A stretch of 64,000 bases of DNA from Natrinema versiforme (GTDB taxonomy: Archaea; Halobacteriota; Halobacteria; Halobacteriales; Natrialbaceae). The stretch covers positions 1,302,001 through 1,366,000 of the forward strand of contig NZ_CP040330.1 in NCBI RefSeq assembly GCF_005576615.1, written 5' to 3'. Shown piece by piece: positions 16,699 to 26,103 of this stretch (position 1 is the stretch's first letter; every line of letters begins with the position of its first letter). The translations under genes and the position numbers were made by a program. The notes beneath the pieces were generated by a model. It saw only the letters and a program-made list of their open reading frames with translations, had not been told where the DNA came from and ran no database searches.

Positions 16699-18303
16699 TC
16701 AGATATATCCAAGATCTTCTAGACGCTGTTGAACAGCGTCATCGTCTTCTCGTCCAACCCCGGTATCACTGTCAACGAGGTCCGAAATGGGGTGCTTCGA
16801 CGGTATGACTCCGTCTACATCCGTCTCGATTAGTAATTCTGTTCGAACTTCGCCGTCCATTTCCTTCGGAATCGGCGCTCCATGGAGAGAAAGTAAAGTC
16901 GGTGCCACATCGTAGATCTGCCCCTCGATTTCCGTTCCAGAATCGATCGATGGTCCGGAGGCGATGATGATTCCCTCACGATTGTGTCCACCGCTACGAG
17001 CTTTCGATGGTGGGCCATCAGAGAAGATTTGCCCGCTTGCCTTTGGACGAGGATCGACGGCACATTCAAAATCGTCGATTTCGATCATGAGATCAGGAGC
17101 AAGATCTGTTTTTGGACCATGGTAGACACCGTCCGGCTCGTAAATATCGATTTCACTTGGCCCGTCTTCGAGTGTCACGAGCGATTCTAATCCATCGATA
17201 ATTTCCTGTTTGTCTTCCGGATCATCGGAAAGGAGATAAATCATCCCGCTAGTGAGATTTTGCCTCGGGGCGAAGGCAATGCTGCTCTCGAAATCGATGT
17301 CTTCGCCAGGCGTTTTCCGGACTGACTTACCGACCGATTTTGCCAAGTCATTTAATTGGGGAACCAGACTAACGACTGATTCACCGATTCGACGAAGATA
17401 CGGGAAATACGTGGTCCGGACTTGATCGGTAAGCGACTGTTCTGTGCGATTCAGGTATCCCTCTTGCTCGAGCCACTCGTTCGAATGGAACGTTTTGTTA
17501 ATAGGGCCGAATCCATGGTCCGAGACGATGACGAGGTCGGCGTCTTCAGCACGAGCGATGTCTGCTACCGTGCCAACTGCCTCATCGACTCGCATCCAGA
17601 TTCGTTCCAACATTTCTTCGTGACCAGCTGTCGAATCGTACAGAACGTGGTCTTCGTCAGCGTAGCGCCAGAAGTAGTGCTGTGCCCAATCAGTAGCGCT
17701 TATAATTCCGAAGAAGTGGTCGGGATCTTTTTCGGAGATTAAGTACTCGATCGCGGTTTCACGCTTCCCGATGATATCTAACAGGTCGGATTCCAACTTT
17801 TCGGGATAACCCTGGTATTTCGGATCAGCATACGGAACTTTTACTCGATAGCCGTCAGTCACATCATCGAGTTCCGAACCGAGTGATTCAGGATACGTAA
17901 TTGTTTCATCTGCTTCCGATCCCAGGCCACTAACCATGAATCCGTTTGTTTCGTACGGCGGATACAGCATTGGGTAATTGAAGATACCTACTGACTGATC
18001 GTGAGCTGATAAAATGTCCCAGAAGCTCTGCCCATGGAATTTGTCCGACCCCAGTGTTTCGAACTCGAACGAGTCTGGACTTTCACGATTGAGGAAGTAG
18101 AAAACGCCGGTTTTTCCCGGATTCTGTCCTGTCGCCATAGAGAGCCATGCAGGGGCAGTGATAGGCGGGAACGTGCTCTCTAAGTCTCCGGAACTTCCGG
18201 ATGAAATAACTTGCTTTATATTGGGAAGAGCCCCATCACGAATTAATGGTTGCAGAACATTCCAGGTAGCTCCATCTAGACCTATAACTATTGTATCAGT
18301 CAT
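16699..18303 (-). CDS. Alkaline-phosphatase-superfamily phosphodiesterase, second copy
   Basis: A 534-residue relative of the protein at 13356-14909, with Asp10 in IGLDGA, nucleophile Thr49 in PPITAPAW, DH in IVSDHGFGPINKTFHSNEWL, and the late His in GGHNREGIIIASGPSI. Both copies end in the same LEDLGY tail, so they are true paralogues. It is cytoplasmic, has no signal peptide, and overlaps the upstream GT4 gene by eight bases, repeating the GT4-AlkP pairing at 12.1-14.9 kb. The substrate is unknown. Base composition lies between the GC-rich and AT-rich blocks. Confidence 0.85.
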   Translation of the reverse strand: MTDTIVIGLDGATWNVLQPLIRDGALPNIKQVISSGSSGDLESTFPPITAPAWLSMATGQNPGKTGVFYFLNRESPDSFEFETLGSDKFHGQSFWDILSAHDQSVGIFNYPMLYPPYETNGFMVSGLGSEADETITYPESLGSELDDVTDGYRVKVPYADPKYQGYPEKLESDLLDIIGKRETAIEYLISEKDPDHFFGIISATDWAQHYFWRYADEDHVLYDSTAGHEEMLERIWMRVDEAVGTVADIARAEDADLVIVSDHGFGPINKTFHSNEWLEQEGYLNRTEQSLTDQVRTTYFPYLRRIGESVVSLVPQLNDLAKSVGKSVRKTPGEDIDFESSIAFAPRQNLTSGMIYLLSDDPEDKQEIIDGLESLVTLEDGPSEIDIYEPDGVYHGPKTDLAPDLMIEIDDFECAVDPRPKASGQIFSDGPPSKARSGGHNREGIIIASGPSIDSGTEIEGQIYDVAPTLLSLHGAPIPKEMDGEVRTELLIETDVDGVIPSKHPISDLVDSDTGVGREDDDAVQQRLEDLGYI

Positions 18304-19456
18304 GGTATTCTCCTATCTTTTTGACTATGTTTTCCGCTAACGTATCCCATGTTCGGTTTTCAATACTATATTCTCGACCTCTGTTCCCCATCTGGTTCCG
18401 CTCTTCGATAGGCAGATCAATTAATACCTCGATCGCCGATCGAATGCTATCTGGCGAAGAATCATTTATCAATTCACCTAGGTCATGTGTTCCGATGAAT
18501 TCCAGTTCAGTGGATTTTGTTGCAATAACTGGAACTCCACAGCTTAAATACTCAAATACTTTCATAGGGCTACCCCAATGATCTGGATCAATAACACCAT
18601 ATGCGAGATCACTCGCCGAAATATATATATTCACTTGATTATGATCAATGAATCCTGGGAAATACGAATCTATATTCAAATCATGAGCGAGTGACTTAGT
18701 TTTATCTAGCATAGGGCCATCTCCTACCAATAATAATTTAACATCTTCATCTAAGCGGTCAATTGCTTCTAGTAGTGGTTCGAGACAGTGATACTGTTTG
18801 AAGCTGCCAACAAATGTTATAACAAAATCCTCATCGTCAATAGGTTCGTGAATTCTTTCTCTGGCGGCAGATCGTGGTACCGGACTGAACTGATTTGTAT
18901 CTACTCCATGGTGGAATATCTCTATTGAGTCATCTGCGATATTTCCTCGAGATTGTATCCACTCTTTTGCTTCTTCATATGCCGCGAAAGTATACGTGCT
19001 GTTCTTCGCATTTATTGTTGCTATTATCCTTGCTAAGAGAGATGCACCAATAAACGGTGACATCCTTGAGATTGTTTTTTCCATCAATCCCTCAACTAAT
19101 AGTATTTGGGGAATATCATTCGAATATGAATAAAATGGTGGAGTTAGTAAACTGACTTTCAATGAACAAACGATCCCATCAATGTTGTTGTTCTTTTGTA
19201 TTTTTCTTAATTTTCGTAGTATTTCTGGTTGGGCACTAATATGCCACGCTGGATCCCGTCGCCTCTTTTCAGTTATGTATTCTGGAGTTACGTTGTCTGA
19301 TGATAGAACTTCCGGGGGATCGTTAGACGGTGTTGGGCAAATAATGGTCAACTGAACACCATCAATTCTAGATAGTGCGTTAGCGATCTGACGAGAATAT
19401 AAGTTTTGTCCAGATTCTCCAGAAATGTCAACTAACATGACGATAGTAATATGCAT
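18296..19456 (-). CDS. GT4-family glycosyltransferase
   Basis: A 386-residue GT-B glycosyltransferase. Typical features are the N-terminal GESGQNLYSRQIANAL, TFVGSFKQYHCLEPLLEAI at the start of the donor domain, LLVGDGPML, and a donor-site region WGSPMKVFEYLSCGVPVIAT carrying the conserved Glu. Its stop overlaps the start of the AlkP-superfamily gene by eight bases, so the two are made together. The gene is AT-rich, unlike the 12.1 kb GT4 gene. Confidence 0.85.
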   Translation of the reverse strand: MHITIVMLVDISGESGQNLYSRQIANALSRIDGVQLTIICPTPSNDPPEVLSSDNVTPEYITEKRRRDPAWHISAQPEILRKLRKIQKNNNIDGIVCSLKVSLLTPPFYSYSNDIPQILLVEGLMEKTISRMSPFIGASLLARIIATINAKNSTYTFAAYEEAKEWIQSRGNIADDSIEIFHHGVDTNQFSPVPRSAARERIHEPIDDEDFVITFVGSFKQYHCLEPLLEAIDRLDEDVKLLLVGDGPMLDKTKSLAHDLNIDSYFPGFIDHNQVNIYISASDLAYGVIDPDHWGSPMKVFEYLSCGVPVIATKSTELEFIGTHDLGELINDSSPDSIRSAIEVLIDLPIEERNQMGNRGREYSIENRTWDTLAENIVKKIGEYHD

Positions 19457-19554
19457 GAATTGTGTAGGCCTTTCCGATTAGTGGTCTTCAACTTTCCGAT
19501 TATTTCCAAACTGGAGCGATATTTTTAATATTTAATAACAGTATTGGAATTATA

Positions 19555-20721
19555 TTATAATTGTATAATCTCGTGCAGTCTTTTCTTTTGCTTAGTTCTA
19601 GTATATTCACTGGCAGCTTCCTTTGCCCCTTCTTTTAAATTTTGACGTATCTTATTATCTTTTATAAACTTGGAAACAATACGGGATAGATCATTATCTG
19701 ACTTGAATGTATTGATACCAGGCATTAGCCGATCGGGAACTTCATACCATTCTGGAAGTAATAATGGTGTCGCATTGCGGATTGCATCTGAAATAGCACC
19801 AGACCCCTTGCTTTGACCATAGTGTTCAACAAACCCATCTGATTTTCTAGTTCTTCGTAGAGGGCTAATAAGAAGGTTGCTCTTTTCAATATAGTGTGAG
19901 AATTCTTTCTCAGGTATCCAATTATGGAAACTAACTACCTTCATCCTCGGACCTTCAAATTTTTTAGCTCTTCTAATGATACTTTCGCCATAGTCACCAA
20001 CTGGTTGACCTAATAATACGAATTCAATATCATTCATACCAATATTGGATAGACTTTCTAGCGCTCTAAGAATAGTCTCATATTCTCGTCGGCTTTCGTC
20101 TATCAAACCTGGTACGGTTATTGTAATCGGGCTTTCTTGATCATGGGCTTGGCTAAGCTCGGAACTTTCTTTAATATTATTTTTATGTATGACTGATGTG
20201 AACGTCTCGACAGTAGTTTCATGGAAGTGATTTCTAGCATATACCATTATTGGCTCAAATTCCACTAACAATAGATCTATTTTTTTTAGGAATTTTTGTT
20301 TTATGGGGTATTTTAGATAATTATATATTTTTGGAGTGAGTCCGATTTCTCTACCAATCCATCCATTTAAATCGTATGCGAAAAGAATGAATTGGCAATT
20401 TGGGTTAAAGTTATCGTATTGCAGATAGTCGAATATAGTTCCATAGAACGGGAATGATATTAGTGAATCAAGATTAACCATCTCTTGGGACTGTATGCGC
20501 GATAGGAAGGAATGATCCGTTTCATGGTCTTTTTTTGTAACCCAATTAATATCATTTTGGAGAGTAGAAGTCTTGCCGATTATTCGTTTGCAAATCCCTT
20601 CTGTAGTGAAAACTGTAACGTTAGCTATTTCAGCAGTAATTTTACAGAGATCAAGAAGATAATTTTCATGAGATGATAGATTAAGTAATCCGATGTTTGG
20701 TCGCATAGAATTTTGCTTCAT
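19555..20721 (-). CDS. Divergent GT-B glycosyltransferase
   Basis: A 388-residue, very AT-rich gene. The N-terminal half is unusual (NIGLLNLSSHENYLLDLCKI). The C-terminal half has GT4-like elements: VTIPGL-like TITVPGLIDESRREYETIL, VLLGQPVGDYGES, VVSFHNWIPEKEFSHYIEKS and the donor-site segment GSGAISDAIRNATPLLLPEW. I assign it as a glycosyltransferase of GT1/GT4 fold with moderate certainty. It stands upstream of the GT4/AlkP pair on the same strand after a 98-base gap. The start is ATG 20721; ATG 20706 (MRPNIGLL) is a good alternative. Confidence 0.7.
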   Translation of the reverse strand: MKQNSMRPNIGLLNLSSHENYLLDLCKITAEIANVTVFTTEGICKRIIGKTSTLQNDINWVTKKDHETDHSFLSRIQSQEMVNLDSLISFPFYGTIFDYLQYDNFNPNCQFILFAYDLNGWIGREIGLTPKIYNYLKYPIKQKFLKKIDLLLVEFEPIMVYARNHFHETTVETFTSVIHKNNIKESSELSQAHDQESPITITVPGLIDESRREYETILRALESLSNIGMNDIEFVLLGQPVGDYGESIIRRAKKFEGPRMKVVSFHNWIPEKEFSHYIEKSNLLISPLRRTRKSDGFVEHYGQSKGSGAISDAIRNATPLLLPEWYEVPDRLMPGINTFKSDNDLSRIVSKFIKDNKIRQNLKEGAKEAASEYTRTKQKKRLHEIIQL

Positions 20722-21084
20722 CCTCAGAAGAAGTCTTATTGAGGGAGTATAGTATATATTTCGGATCCCGATTAGAGGTGTATAATGGTCGTTATCTGAA
20801 AGATTGTGTTTCTCGCAAAGTTCTGGAGAAATATAGCTGCCGGATCAGTGCTATGTCGATCAAATAGCGCAATATCAAGAAGTAGCTTTGATTTATCATA
20901 CAACTAATCTCGCAACGGTGACCCGTCCTCAGAACGAGGAGTGTTCTAGTGGTCTCACGAGAGCTGATCTCGTAGATGTCAGTCGTGTCGCGTCCGCTAT
21001 CAGCCAGACAAATACCTATTATCAGATGACTTGTTGAGAACGTTCTATGCTGAGTGAGGACTTTCCAAATCCTAACTAAATGTA
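20722..21084. other. Intergenic region with a GC-richer insert
   Basis: About 360 bases without a gene. The stretch about 20905-21060 is clearly richer in GC than the AT-rich genes at both sides and contains a small hairpin (CACGAGA / TCTCGT near 20957-20974). It may be the remnant of a mobile element or of a lost gene, but no recognisable protein can be read from it. Confidence 0.3.
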
Positions 21085-22248
21085 TTAACTATTCATATAA
21101 TTTTTTGCTGTGGTTTTATCGGACACTGCACATAAGATTGCACCTAGGACAACTTGGTGAACACTGGGAGTTGCGGGGTAGAGAGATATCTCAATAAGTA
21201 CAACTACGTATAACGAAATGAGAACTATTATTGGCCGAATATTGGCATTTGGCGAGTTTTGGACTACTCGAAAGCCAATAATAAGTGGGTAAATAAATAT
21301 GGTTAAGAATATAGATCCGGCCACAATCCCACTAGAGGTGAAGTAAATTAATGGAGTAAAATGAAGTGGATGGGGAGAATACATCATAAATTGGTCCCAT
21401 CCGATTCCCTGTACTGGATTTTTAAAAAGTATATTCATTGCAATAGAAACCTGGTCAAGTCGGCCTATAACGGACTGGAATCGAAGACTTACTAACCAAA
21501 ATACACCAAATATCGATATTAATGTTATTATAATAATGGTCGGTTTAAATAATCTATTATTCCGAAATTTATACCACCCGAGAATACAGAATCCAGCAAA
21601 AAGAGCAATGACACTACTTCGAGACTGTGACGCAAAGATACTAACGATACCACCGCAGATCACAAATGATAGTACTAAGCGTATGTCGTCCCGGTCAATG
21701 TCTCTCCACATACTAATGCCGCTAATCACTGTTGTAGATACTATAATACCGTGTGTTCCAAATAGTGTATTAATACCTATGCCTCCCTGAGAAAACCCCG
21801 GAAATAGTACTGCTGATTCACTAGCGATTGGAATTATACCTAAATGTGCTAATAGATCGGCACTAATTATCGGAATACCGGTAATCACTAGATATTTAAA
21901 GAATTGATTGGAAGTAGTGCTTGTGATTGATGCAATCGATATTATTCCTATGCAAATCGCCAAAATTTGCTTCAACATTTCATCAAACGGTAGATAAGAA
22001 ATATTGAATATAAATATAGAAAGTATTAATATTATATATGCATAAACAAATCTTATCGAATTCCTATAAATAGTCATACGATCATGGTTTATGAGCAGGA
22101 AAATAGTGAAAATAAATGGGGTTGCAATCCAATATAGATTTATTTGGTAATTCATAATATCTAGAACATGAATTGCGACCCCTAATTGCAGAAGTATAGA
22201 AATGATGAATAAAGATACATCCGAAATTTTATGTTTTTGTGATCCCAT
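21085..22248 (-). CDS. O-antigen ligase/polymerase-like polytopic membrane protein
   Basis: A 387-residue protein of about 11 membrane helices, extremely AT-rich. The central SQSRSSVIALFAGFCILGWY and the following loop NPVQGIGWDQFMMYSPHPLHF are hallmarks of the Wzy/WaaL (O-antigen ligase) superfamily, in which an Arg and a His in the large extracellular loop act on a lipid-linked glycan. It would polymerise or ligate glycan units outside the cell after flipping. ATG 22248 is preferred over ATG 22260 because a TACTTAAG element at about 22271-22278 lies the usual 27 bases before it. Confidence 0.75.
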   Translation of the reverse strand: MGSQKHKISDVSLFIISILLQLGVAIHVLDIMNYQINLYWIATPFIFTIFLLINHDRMTIYRNSIRFVYAYIILILSIFIFNISYLPFDEMLKQILAICIGIISIASITSTTSNQFFKYLVITGIPIISADLLAHLGIIPIASESAVLFPGFSQGGIGINTLFGTHGIIVSTTVISGISMWRDIDRDDIRLVLSFVICGGIVSIFASQSRSSVIALFAGFCILGWYKFRNNRLFKPTIIIITLISIFGVFWLVSLRFQSVIGRLDQVSIAMNILFKNPVQGIGWDQFMMYSPHPLHFTPLIYFTSSGIVAGSIFLTIFIYPLIIGFRVVQNSPNANIRPIIVLISLYVVVLIEISLYPATPSVHQVVLGAILCAVSDKTTAKNYMNS

Positions 22249-22375
22249 TTGGCAGATCATTTTGTGTGGATACTTAAGTAATCTTCTCTAACCATAGATG
22301 TCAAAATTTTGTAATGGGATTTGAACATCTCAATTCCAACAGATAGATAGTGCCTGGCAGTAGCTTTGTCAATAG

Positions 22376-23437
22376 ATGAACCTCAGATCAGAGCTTGCAG
22401 ATCGTCCGGTTTTCATCACTGGAGCGGACGGGTTTATTGGATCTCACCTTGTGGATCGATTAATCGAATATGAAGCAGATGTGCACGTGTTTGTACGGGC
22501 GACATCTAGCGGCGAATTGAACAACATTAGATACCTGCGCGACGAAATTACGGTCCATAGAGGCGACCTTCGAGACAAACACTCTGTGGACGAAGCACTT
22601 CGATCACTCGAAGGACACAGCGATACCCTCATTTTCCATCTTGCTGCACAAGCTCACGTCGGGGAGTCGTGGGATCGACCGTACGAAACTGTGGACACGA
22701 ACATCACTGGGACCCTTAATCTTCTCCAGTCCGTTGTTGACCTCGATCTCGACATCGCGAAATTTGATACGGCTGGAACGAGTGAGGAATACGGGAACGT
22801 AAAAGAGGAGATGATCGGAAAACACGAGTTCGAAGAAGACGGCCGAGTGCTACTCAGTGAGCGCTCTCCAGTTAATCCGACCAGCATCTACGCAACGTCG
22901 AAGTTGGCTGCAGACTTCCTCACGATGAATTACAACGATGCCTACGGACTCCCAACCGTCACTACTCGGATGTTCAATAATTATGGCCCTCGACAAAACC
23001 CACGGTACATCACTGGCACAATAATCACTCAGGCGCTAGAACGAGAAATTGTCGAGTTAGGTAACTTAACTCCAAAGCGCGATATGTGTTACGTCGCAGA
23101 TGGCGTGAGTGGCCATCTGCATGTTGCACTCGGTGGGTCGGCAGGCGAACAATACGTCTACGGACACGGTGAGAATATCTCAATGCAAAGATGGGCGGAC
23201 ACAATCCTCGAGGTAGGCTCAGAACACGGTTACTGGGATAACCCCGAGATCGTTCAGGATGAGGATCGATTCCGTCCTGGCGATAGCGACGTCGAAGAGC
23301 TGCTCGTCGGGTACGAAAAGCTCTACGAGGAGACCGGTTGGGAGCCAAAAGTTTCGTGGCGTGAAGGAATCCGTCGAACCATCGATTGGTATGCGAATAA
23401 CTCCGAGAGCTGGTACGGTCGGGTGGACTGGCGATGA
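22376..23437 (+). CDS. gmd: NAD-dependent sugar dehydratase, probable GDP-mannose 4,6-dehydratase
   Basis: A 353-residue extended short-chain dehydrogenase with GADGFIG near residues 16-22, [10 protein letters not shown] in the active-site loop, and the catalytic Tyr-xxx-Lys in [27 protein letters not shown] and [10 protein letters not shown] complete the family pattern. The TSEEYG motif resembles the TSELYG of Gmd. The next two genes encode a GDP-fucose-synthase-like enzyme and a GDP-mannose hydrolase-like Nudix protein, the order seen in enterobacterial colanic acid clusters. Assignment to Gmd therefore rests on context as well as motif; RmlB- or CDP-sugar-type dehydratases remain possible. 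Confidence 0.72.
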   Translation: MNLRSELADRPVFITGADGFIGSHLVDRLIEYEADVHVFVRATSSGELNNIRYLRDEITVHRGDLRDKHSVDEALRSLEGHSDTLIFHLAAQAHVGESWDRPYETVDTNITGTLNLLQSVVDLDLDIAKFDTAGTSEEYGNVKEEMIGKHEFEEDGRVLLSERSPVNPTSIYATSKLAADFLTMNYNDAYGLPTVTTRMFNNYGPRQNPRYITGTIITQALEREIVELGNLTPKRDMCYVADGVSGHLHVALGGSAGEQYVYGHGENISMQRWADTILEVGSEHGYWDNPEIVQDEDRFRPGDSDVEELLVGYEKLYEETGWEPKVSWREGIRRTIDWYANNSESWYGRVDWR

Positions 23438-24402
23438 GCGATGAAACGAAGGAGTTCTGGGATGGCCGAACGGTAATGGTGACGGGCGGTGCCGGCTTTC
23501 TAGGCAGCCACCTCGTCGAAGAGTTAGCGGCTCGATCCGATTCTGTAAACATTTTTGTTCCACGAAGCGACGAGTACGACCTCCGAGAGAAATCCGATAT
23601 AAAACGTGCCTTCGTGGATTCAAATGCTAACACCGTTATTCACCTCGCGGCAACCGTCGGGGGCATTGGTGCGAACAAAGAAAATCCGGGTCGGTACTTC
23701 TACGATAACGCTATCATGGGTATCGAACTCATGGAACAGGCCCGACAGCATGGCGTTGATAAATTCACGATCCTCGGAACGATCTGTGCCTATCCAAAGC
23801 ACACACCCGTCCCGTTTAGCGAGGATGATCTATTCGATGGGTATCCTGAGGAGACGAATGCTCCGTATGGTATCGCAAAAAAAGCCCTCTTAACACAATC
23901 GCGAGCGTATCGGAAACAGTGGGATTTCAACAGCATCTATCTGCTTCCAGTGAATCTGTACGGACCACGAGATGATTTCGACCTAGAATCCTCGCATGTT
24001 ATTCCCGCGATTATTCGTAAATGTATTGAAGCTCGAGAGAACGATGAACACTCAATTACGGCCTGGGGCACTGGCGATCCGACTCGAGAATTCCTCTATG
24101 TGAAAGACGCAGCGGAAGGTATTCTAGCTGCGACAGAACAGTACAATTCGTCGGACCCGGTGAACCTCGGAAGCGGTGAGGAGATATCCATTCGGGATCT
24201 GGTTGAGACGATCGTAGCAGAGACGGGATTTGATGGAACCGTTGAGTGGGATACGTCGAAACCAGACGGTCAGCCACGACGGAGACTCGATACCTCAAGG
24301 GCCAAAGAGCGGTTCGATTGGGTTGCGTCAACGAAATTCCGTGACGGTCTTCGGAAAACCATCGAGTGGTATAAGACGCACAAGGACGAAATCCATGAGT
24401 GA
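23434..24402 (+). CDS. fcl: GDP-L-fucose synthase-like epimerase/reductase
   Basis: A 322-residue short-chain dehydrogenase. GGAGFLG is near residues 18-24, [16 protein letters not shown] matches the Fcl signature around the substrate loop, [19 protein letters not shown] gives the active-site Ser/Thr-Cys region, and APYGIAKKA supplies Tyr and Lys. [11 protein letters not shown] is also typical. Fcl epimerises and reduces GDP-4-keto-6-deoxymannose. The start overlaps the end of the preceding dehydratase gene by four bases (ATGA), so translation is coupled. Confidence 0.83.
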   Translation: MSDETKEFWDGRTVMVTGGAGFLGSHLVEELAARSDSVNIFVPRSDEYDLREKSDIKRAFVDSNANTVIHLAATVGGIGANKENPGRYFYDNAIMGIELMEQARQHGVDKFTILGTICAYPKHTPVPFSEDDLFDGYPEETNAPYGIAKKALLTQSRAYRKQWDFNSIYLLPVNLYGPRDDFDLESSHVIPAIIRKCIEARENDEHSITAWGTGDPTREFLYVKDAAEGILAATEQYNSSDPVNLGSGEEISIRDLVETIVAETGFDGTVEWDTSKPDGQPRRRLDTSRAKERFDWVASTKFRDGLRKTIEWYKTHKDEIHE

Positions 24403-24847
24403 ATGGATTCCAGAAGAGGAGTGGGAAACCATTGTGAGGAATGTGCCGATCCCTTCGGTCGATCTTGTAGTCGAGTGTCCGGACGGCTTCGTTCTCGGTA
24501 AGCGGACCAATGAACCCGCTAGAGGCGAGTGGTTCGTTCCTGGCGGCCGCGTAAAGAAGGGTGAAGAACTAGGAGAGGCCGTTCATCGTCTTGCAAACGA
24601 GGAACTGGGGACTGGTGTTGAAATCCACGAGGCTATCGGAACGTTCGAACATTTCTATAGAACTTCAGAGATCGGATACGAGAAACATTATATCGCACAT
24701 GGATATCACGTGTGGTCGGAAGAGACTGATTTTGAAGCGGACAATCAACACAGCGAAATCAAAATTTTTGAGGAGTCACTGCCGGACTTTCATGACTATG
24801 TCGATAAGTATTTTCGTAGTGTTGATCCTCGAAACGCGAGTATTTAG
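24395..24847 (+). CDS. gmm: Nudix hydrolase, GDP-mannose mannosyl hydrolase type
   Basis: A 150-residue Nudix protein. The box [20 protein letters not shown] continues ELG. It lacks the standard REU-x-EE core but matches the altered box of GDP-mannose mannosyl hydrolases ([27 protein letters not shown]). The enzyme cleaves GDP-sugars and may balance the GDP-mannose pool. The start at 24395 overlaps the fcl stop by eight bases; the frame is open further upstream but lies inside fcl and is not typical of the family. This completes a gmd-fcl-gmm operon. Confidence 0.83.
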   Translation: MSEWIPEEEWETIVRNVPIPSVDLVVECPDGFVLGKRTNEPARGEWFVPGGRVKKGEELGEAVHRLANEELGTGVEIHEAIGTFEHFYRTSEIGYEKHYIAHGYHVWSEETDFEADNQHSEIKIFEESLPDFHDYVDKYFRSVDPRNASI

Positions 24848-24894
24848 CTGAAATCGCAAATTGTCCTAGCGATATATTAAAACCATCTTAAATA

Positions 24895-26055
24895 TCAGAC
24901 TGATCCATTGTTCAAATAATTAATAATTGCTTCCTCGATCTTTTCTACGTCTACGCGTATATCACCACCTTTGTTCTTAGCAGTCACAAATCTGTAATCT
25001 ATATCGAGTATTTCCGAAATTCCGTGATAGCACGCAGAACCGATTGGTTCGTAAGAAAACTCAATAATATCTGTATCTGAAGAGAATACGATATTTGCTA
25101 GATTTGAGCCGTGTGGTCCGACAACCATGTCTGCTTGCGAATATAATTGTACTTGGTCCTGGAAAGAGAGTTTACCAGGGACATAAAGCTCGAATCCATA
25201 TTTCCGAATTGCATTCATTAGTTCTACCTCATTAATAACCTTTCTGGTTGTTGCATCACGGCGAGACACATATATTCTGCGCGAAAACTCGTCATTGTCA
25301 CAGTTACTGGAAGGTGAATTACTGAAAACTCGGTTGCGAAGCCAGAATACGGCAGTTGGATCGAGTATATCTCGAGAACGACGAAGAGAGGGGACGAGTA
25401 ACTTTTCGGTAGACGCGTGTTCCCATTCCCATTCAATCCAATTGTTTGAAGTGTATCCCACGTGCCGTAGACTTTCTTTCATCCACTGTGAGGGGGAAGG
25501 CGGAAGTATGATTGTAACGGATTCTCCAGTCTCTTCTTCGTAACGCTCTACACCTTCCAATTTTGGCAGGTGATCGAATAGCCAGTGAAAATATCCATTC
25601 CAACGGCCGAACAATGGAAAGTATGTACCTGATAGTTCTATTGGAGTAGATTTTTTATCTCGAACGTAATCACGAGCTACTTTCTCCCAAAATCGGGGTG
25701 CAGTGTTCCATAATTGAGTGGTTTGATCGCCGTTCGAAGTTGTTTCGAGGATCATTTTATCAGTTCCTGTTTTACCAATCCCCCAAGAGCTGAATAGCTC
25801 TGCGTGTTCTACTACTGAAACAAAAGCGGTATCAAAATGGTGTACTTCGGAAAATTCTTTAATTCTGTTGGGGATAGTCTCACTTTTTTCTGGTAGATCA
25901 ATCGACACTGTACCGCCATTCGTATAATAATAGGTGTTGTGAGCCGCTACGAGTTCTTCGCGATTCAGAACTCTGTTTCGTAGCAGACGCTCAAGAACCG
26001 GAGTTGCAGTCTTTGATAAGGTGTGTGTATTCATAGTAAAAACATTCTGGTTCAT
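24895..26055 (-). CDS. GT61-family glycosyltransferase
   Basis: A 386-residue AT-rich gene. GRWNGYFHWLFDHLPKL carries the conserved HW-x3-D region, RRIYVSRRDATTRKVINEVE the RxxxNE core, and VVGPHGSNLANIVF the GPHGAxLxN signature of GT61 (DUF563). These are inverting transferases for capsule or N-glycan sugars. It faces the gmd-fcl-gmm operon convergently with a 47-base gap. A decayed relative of the same family remains at 8524-8802. The start may be ATG 26055 or ATG 26034. Confidence 0.85.
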   Translation of the reverse strand: MNQNVFTMNTHTLSKTATPVLERLLRNRVLNREELVAAHNTYYYTNGGTVSIDLPEKSETIPNRIKEFSEVHHFDTAFVSVVEHAELFSSWGIGKTGTDKMILETTSNGDQTTQLWNTAPRFWEKVARDYVRDKKSTPIELSGTYFPLFGRWNGYFHWLFDHLPKLEGVERYEEETGESVTIILPPSPSQWMKESLRHVGYTSNNWIEWEWEHASTEKLLVPSLRRSRDILDPTAVFWLRNRVFSNSPSSNCDNDEFSRRIYVSRRDATTRKVINEVELMNAIRKYGFELYVPGKLSFQDQVQLYSQADMVVGPHGSNLANIVFSSDTDIIEFSYEPIGSACYHGISEILDIDYRFVTAKNKGGDIRVDVEKIEEAIINYLNNGSV

Positions 26056-26103
26056 ATTAATTATGAAATATGTGTTTTCGGAATGCGACCCTCAAGAATG
26101 GCG

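Noticed and set aside
20905-21060. Insertion-sequence remnant between the glycosyltransferase and the Wzy-like gene
   Set aside because: Composition differs from its surroundings, but no transposase motif, terminal repeat or duplication could be found, so it is noted only as an intergenic region.
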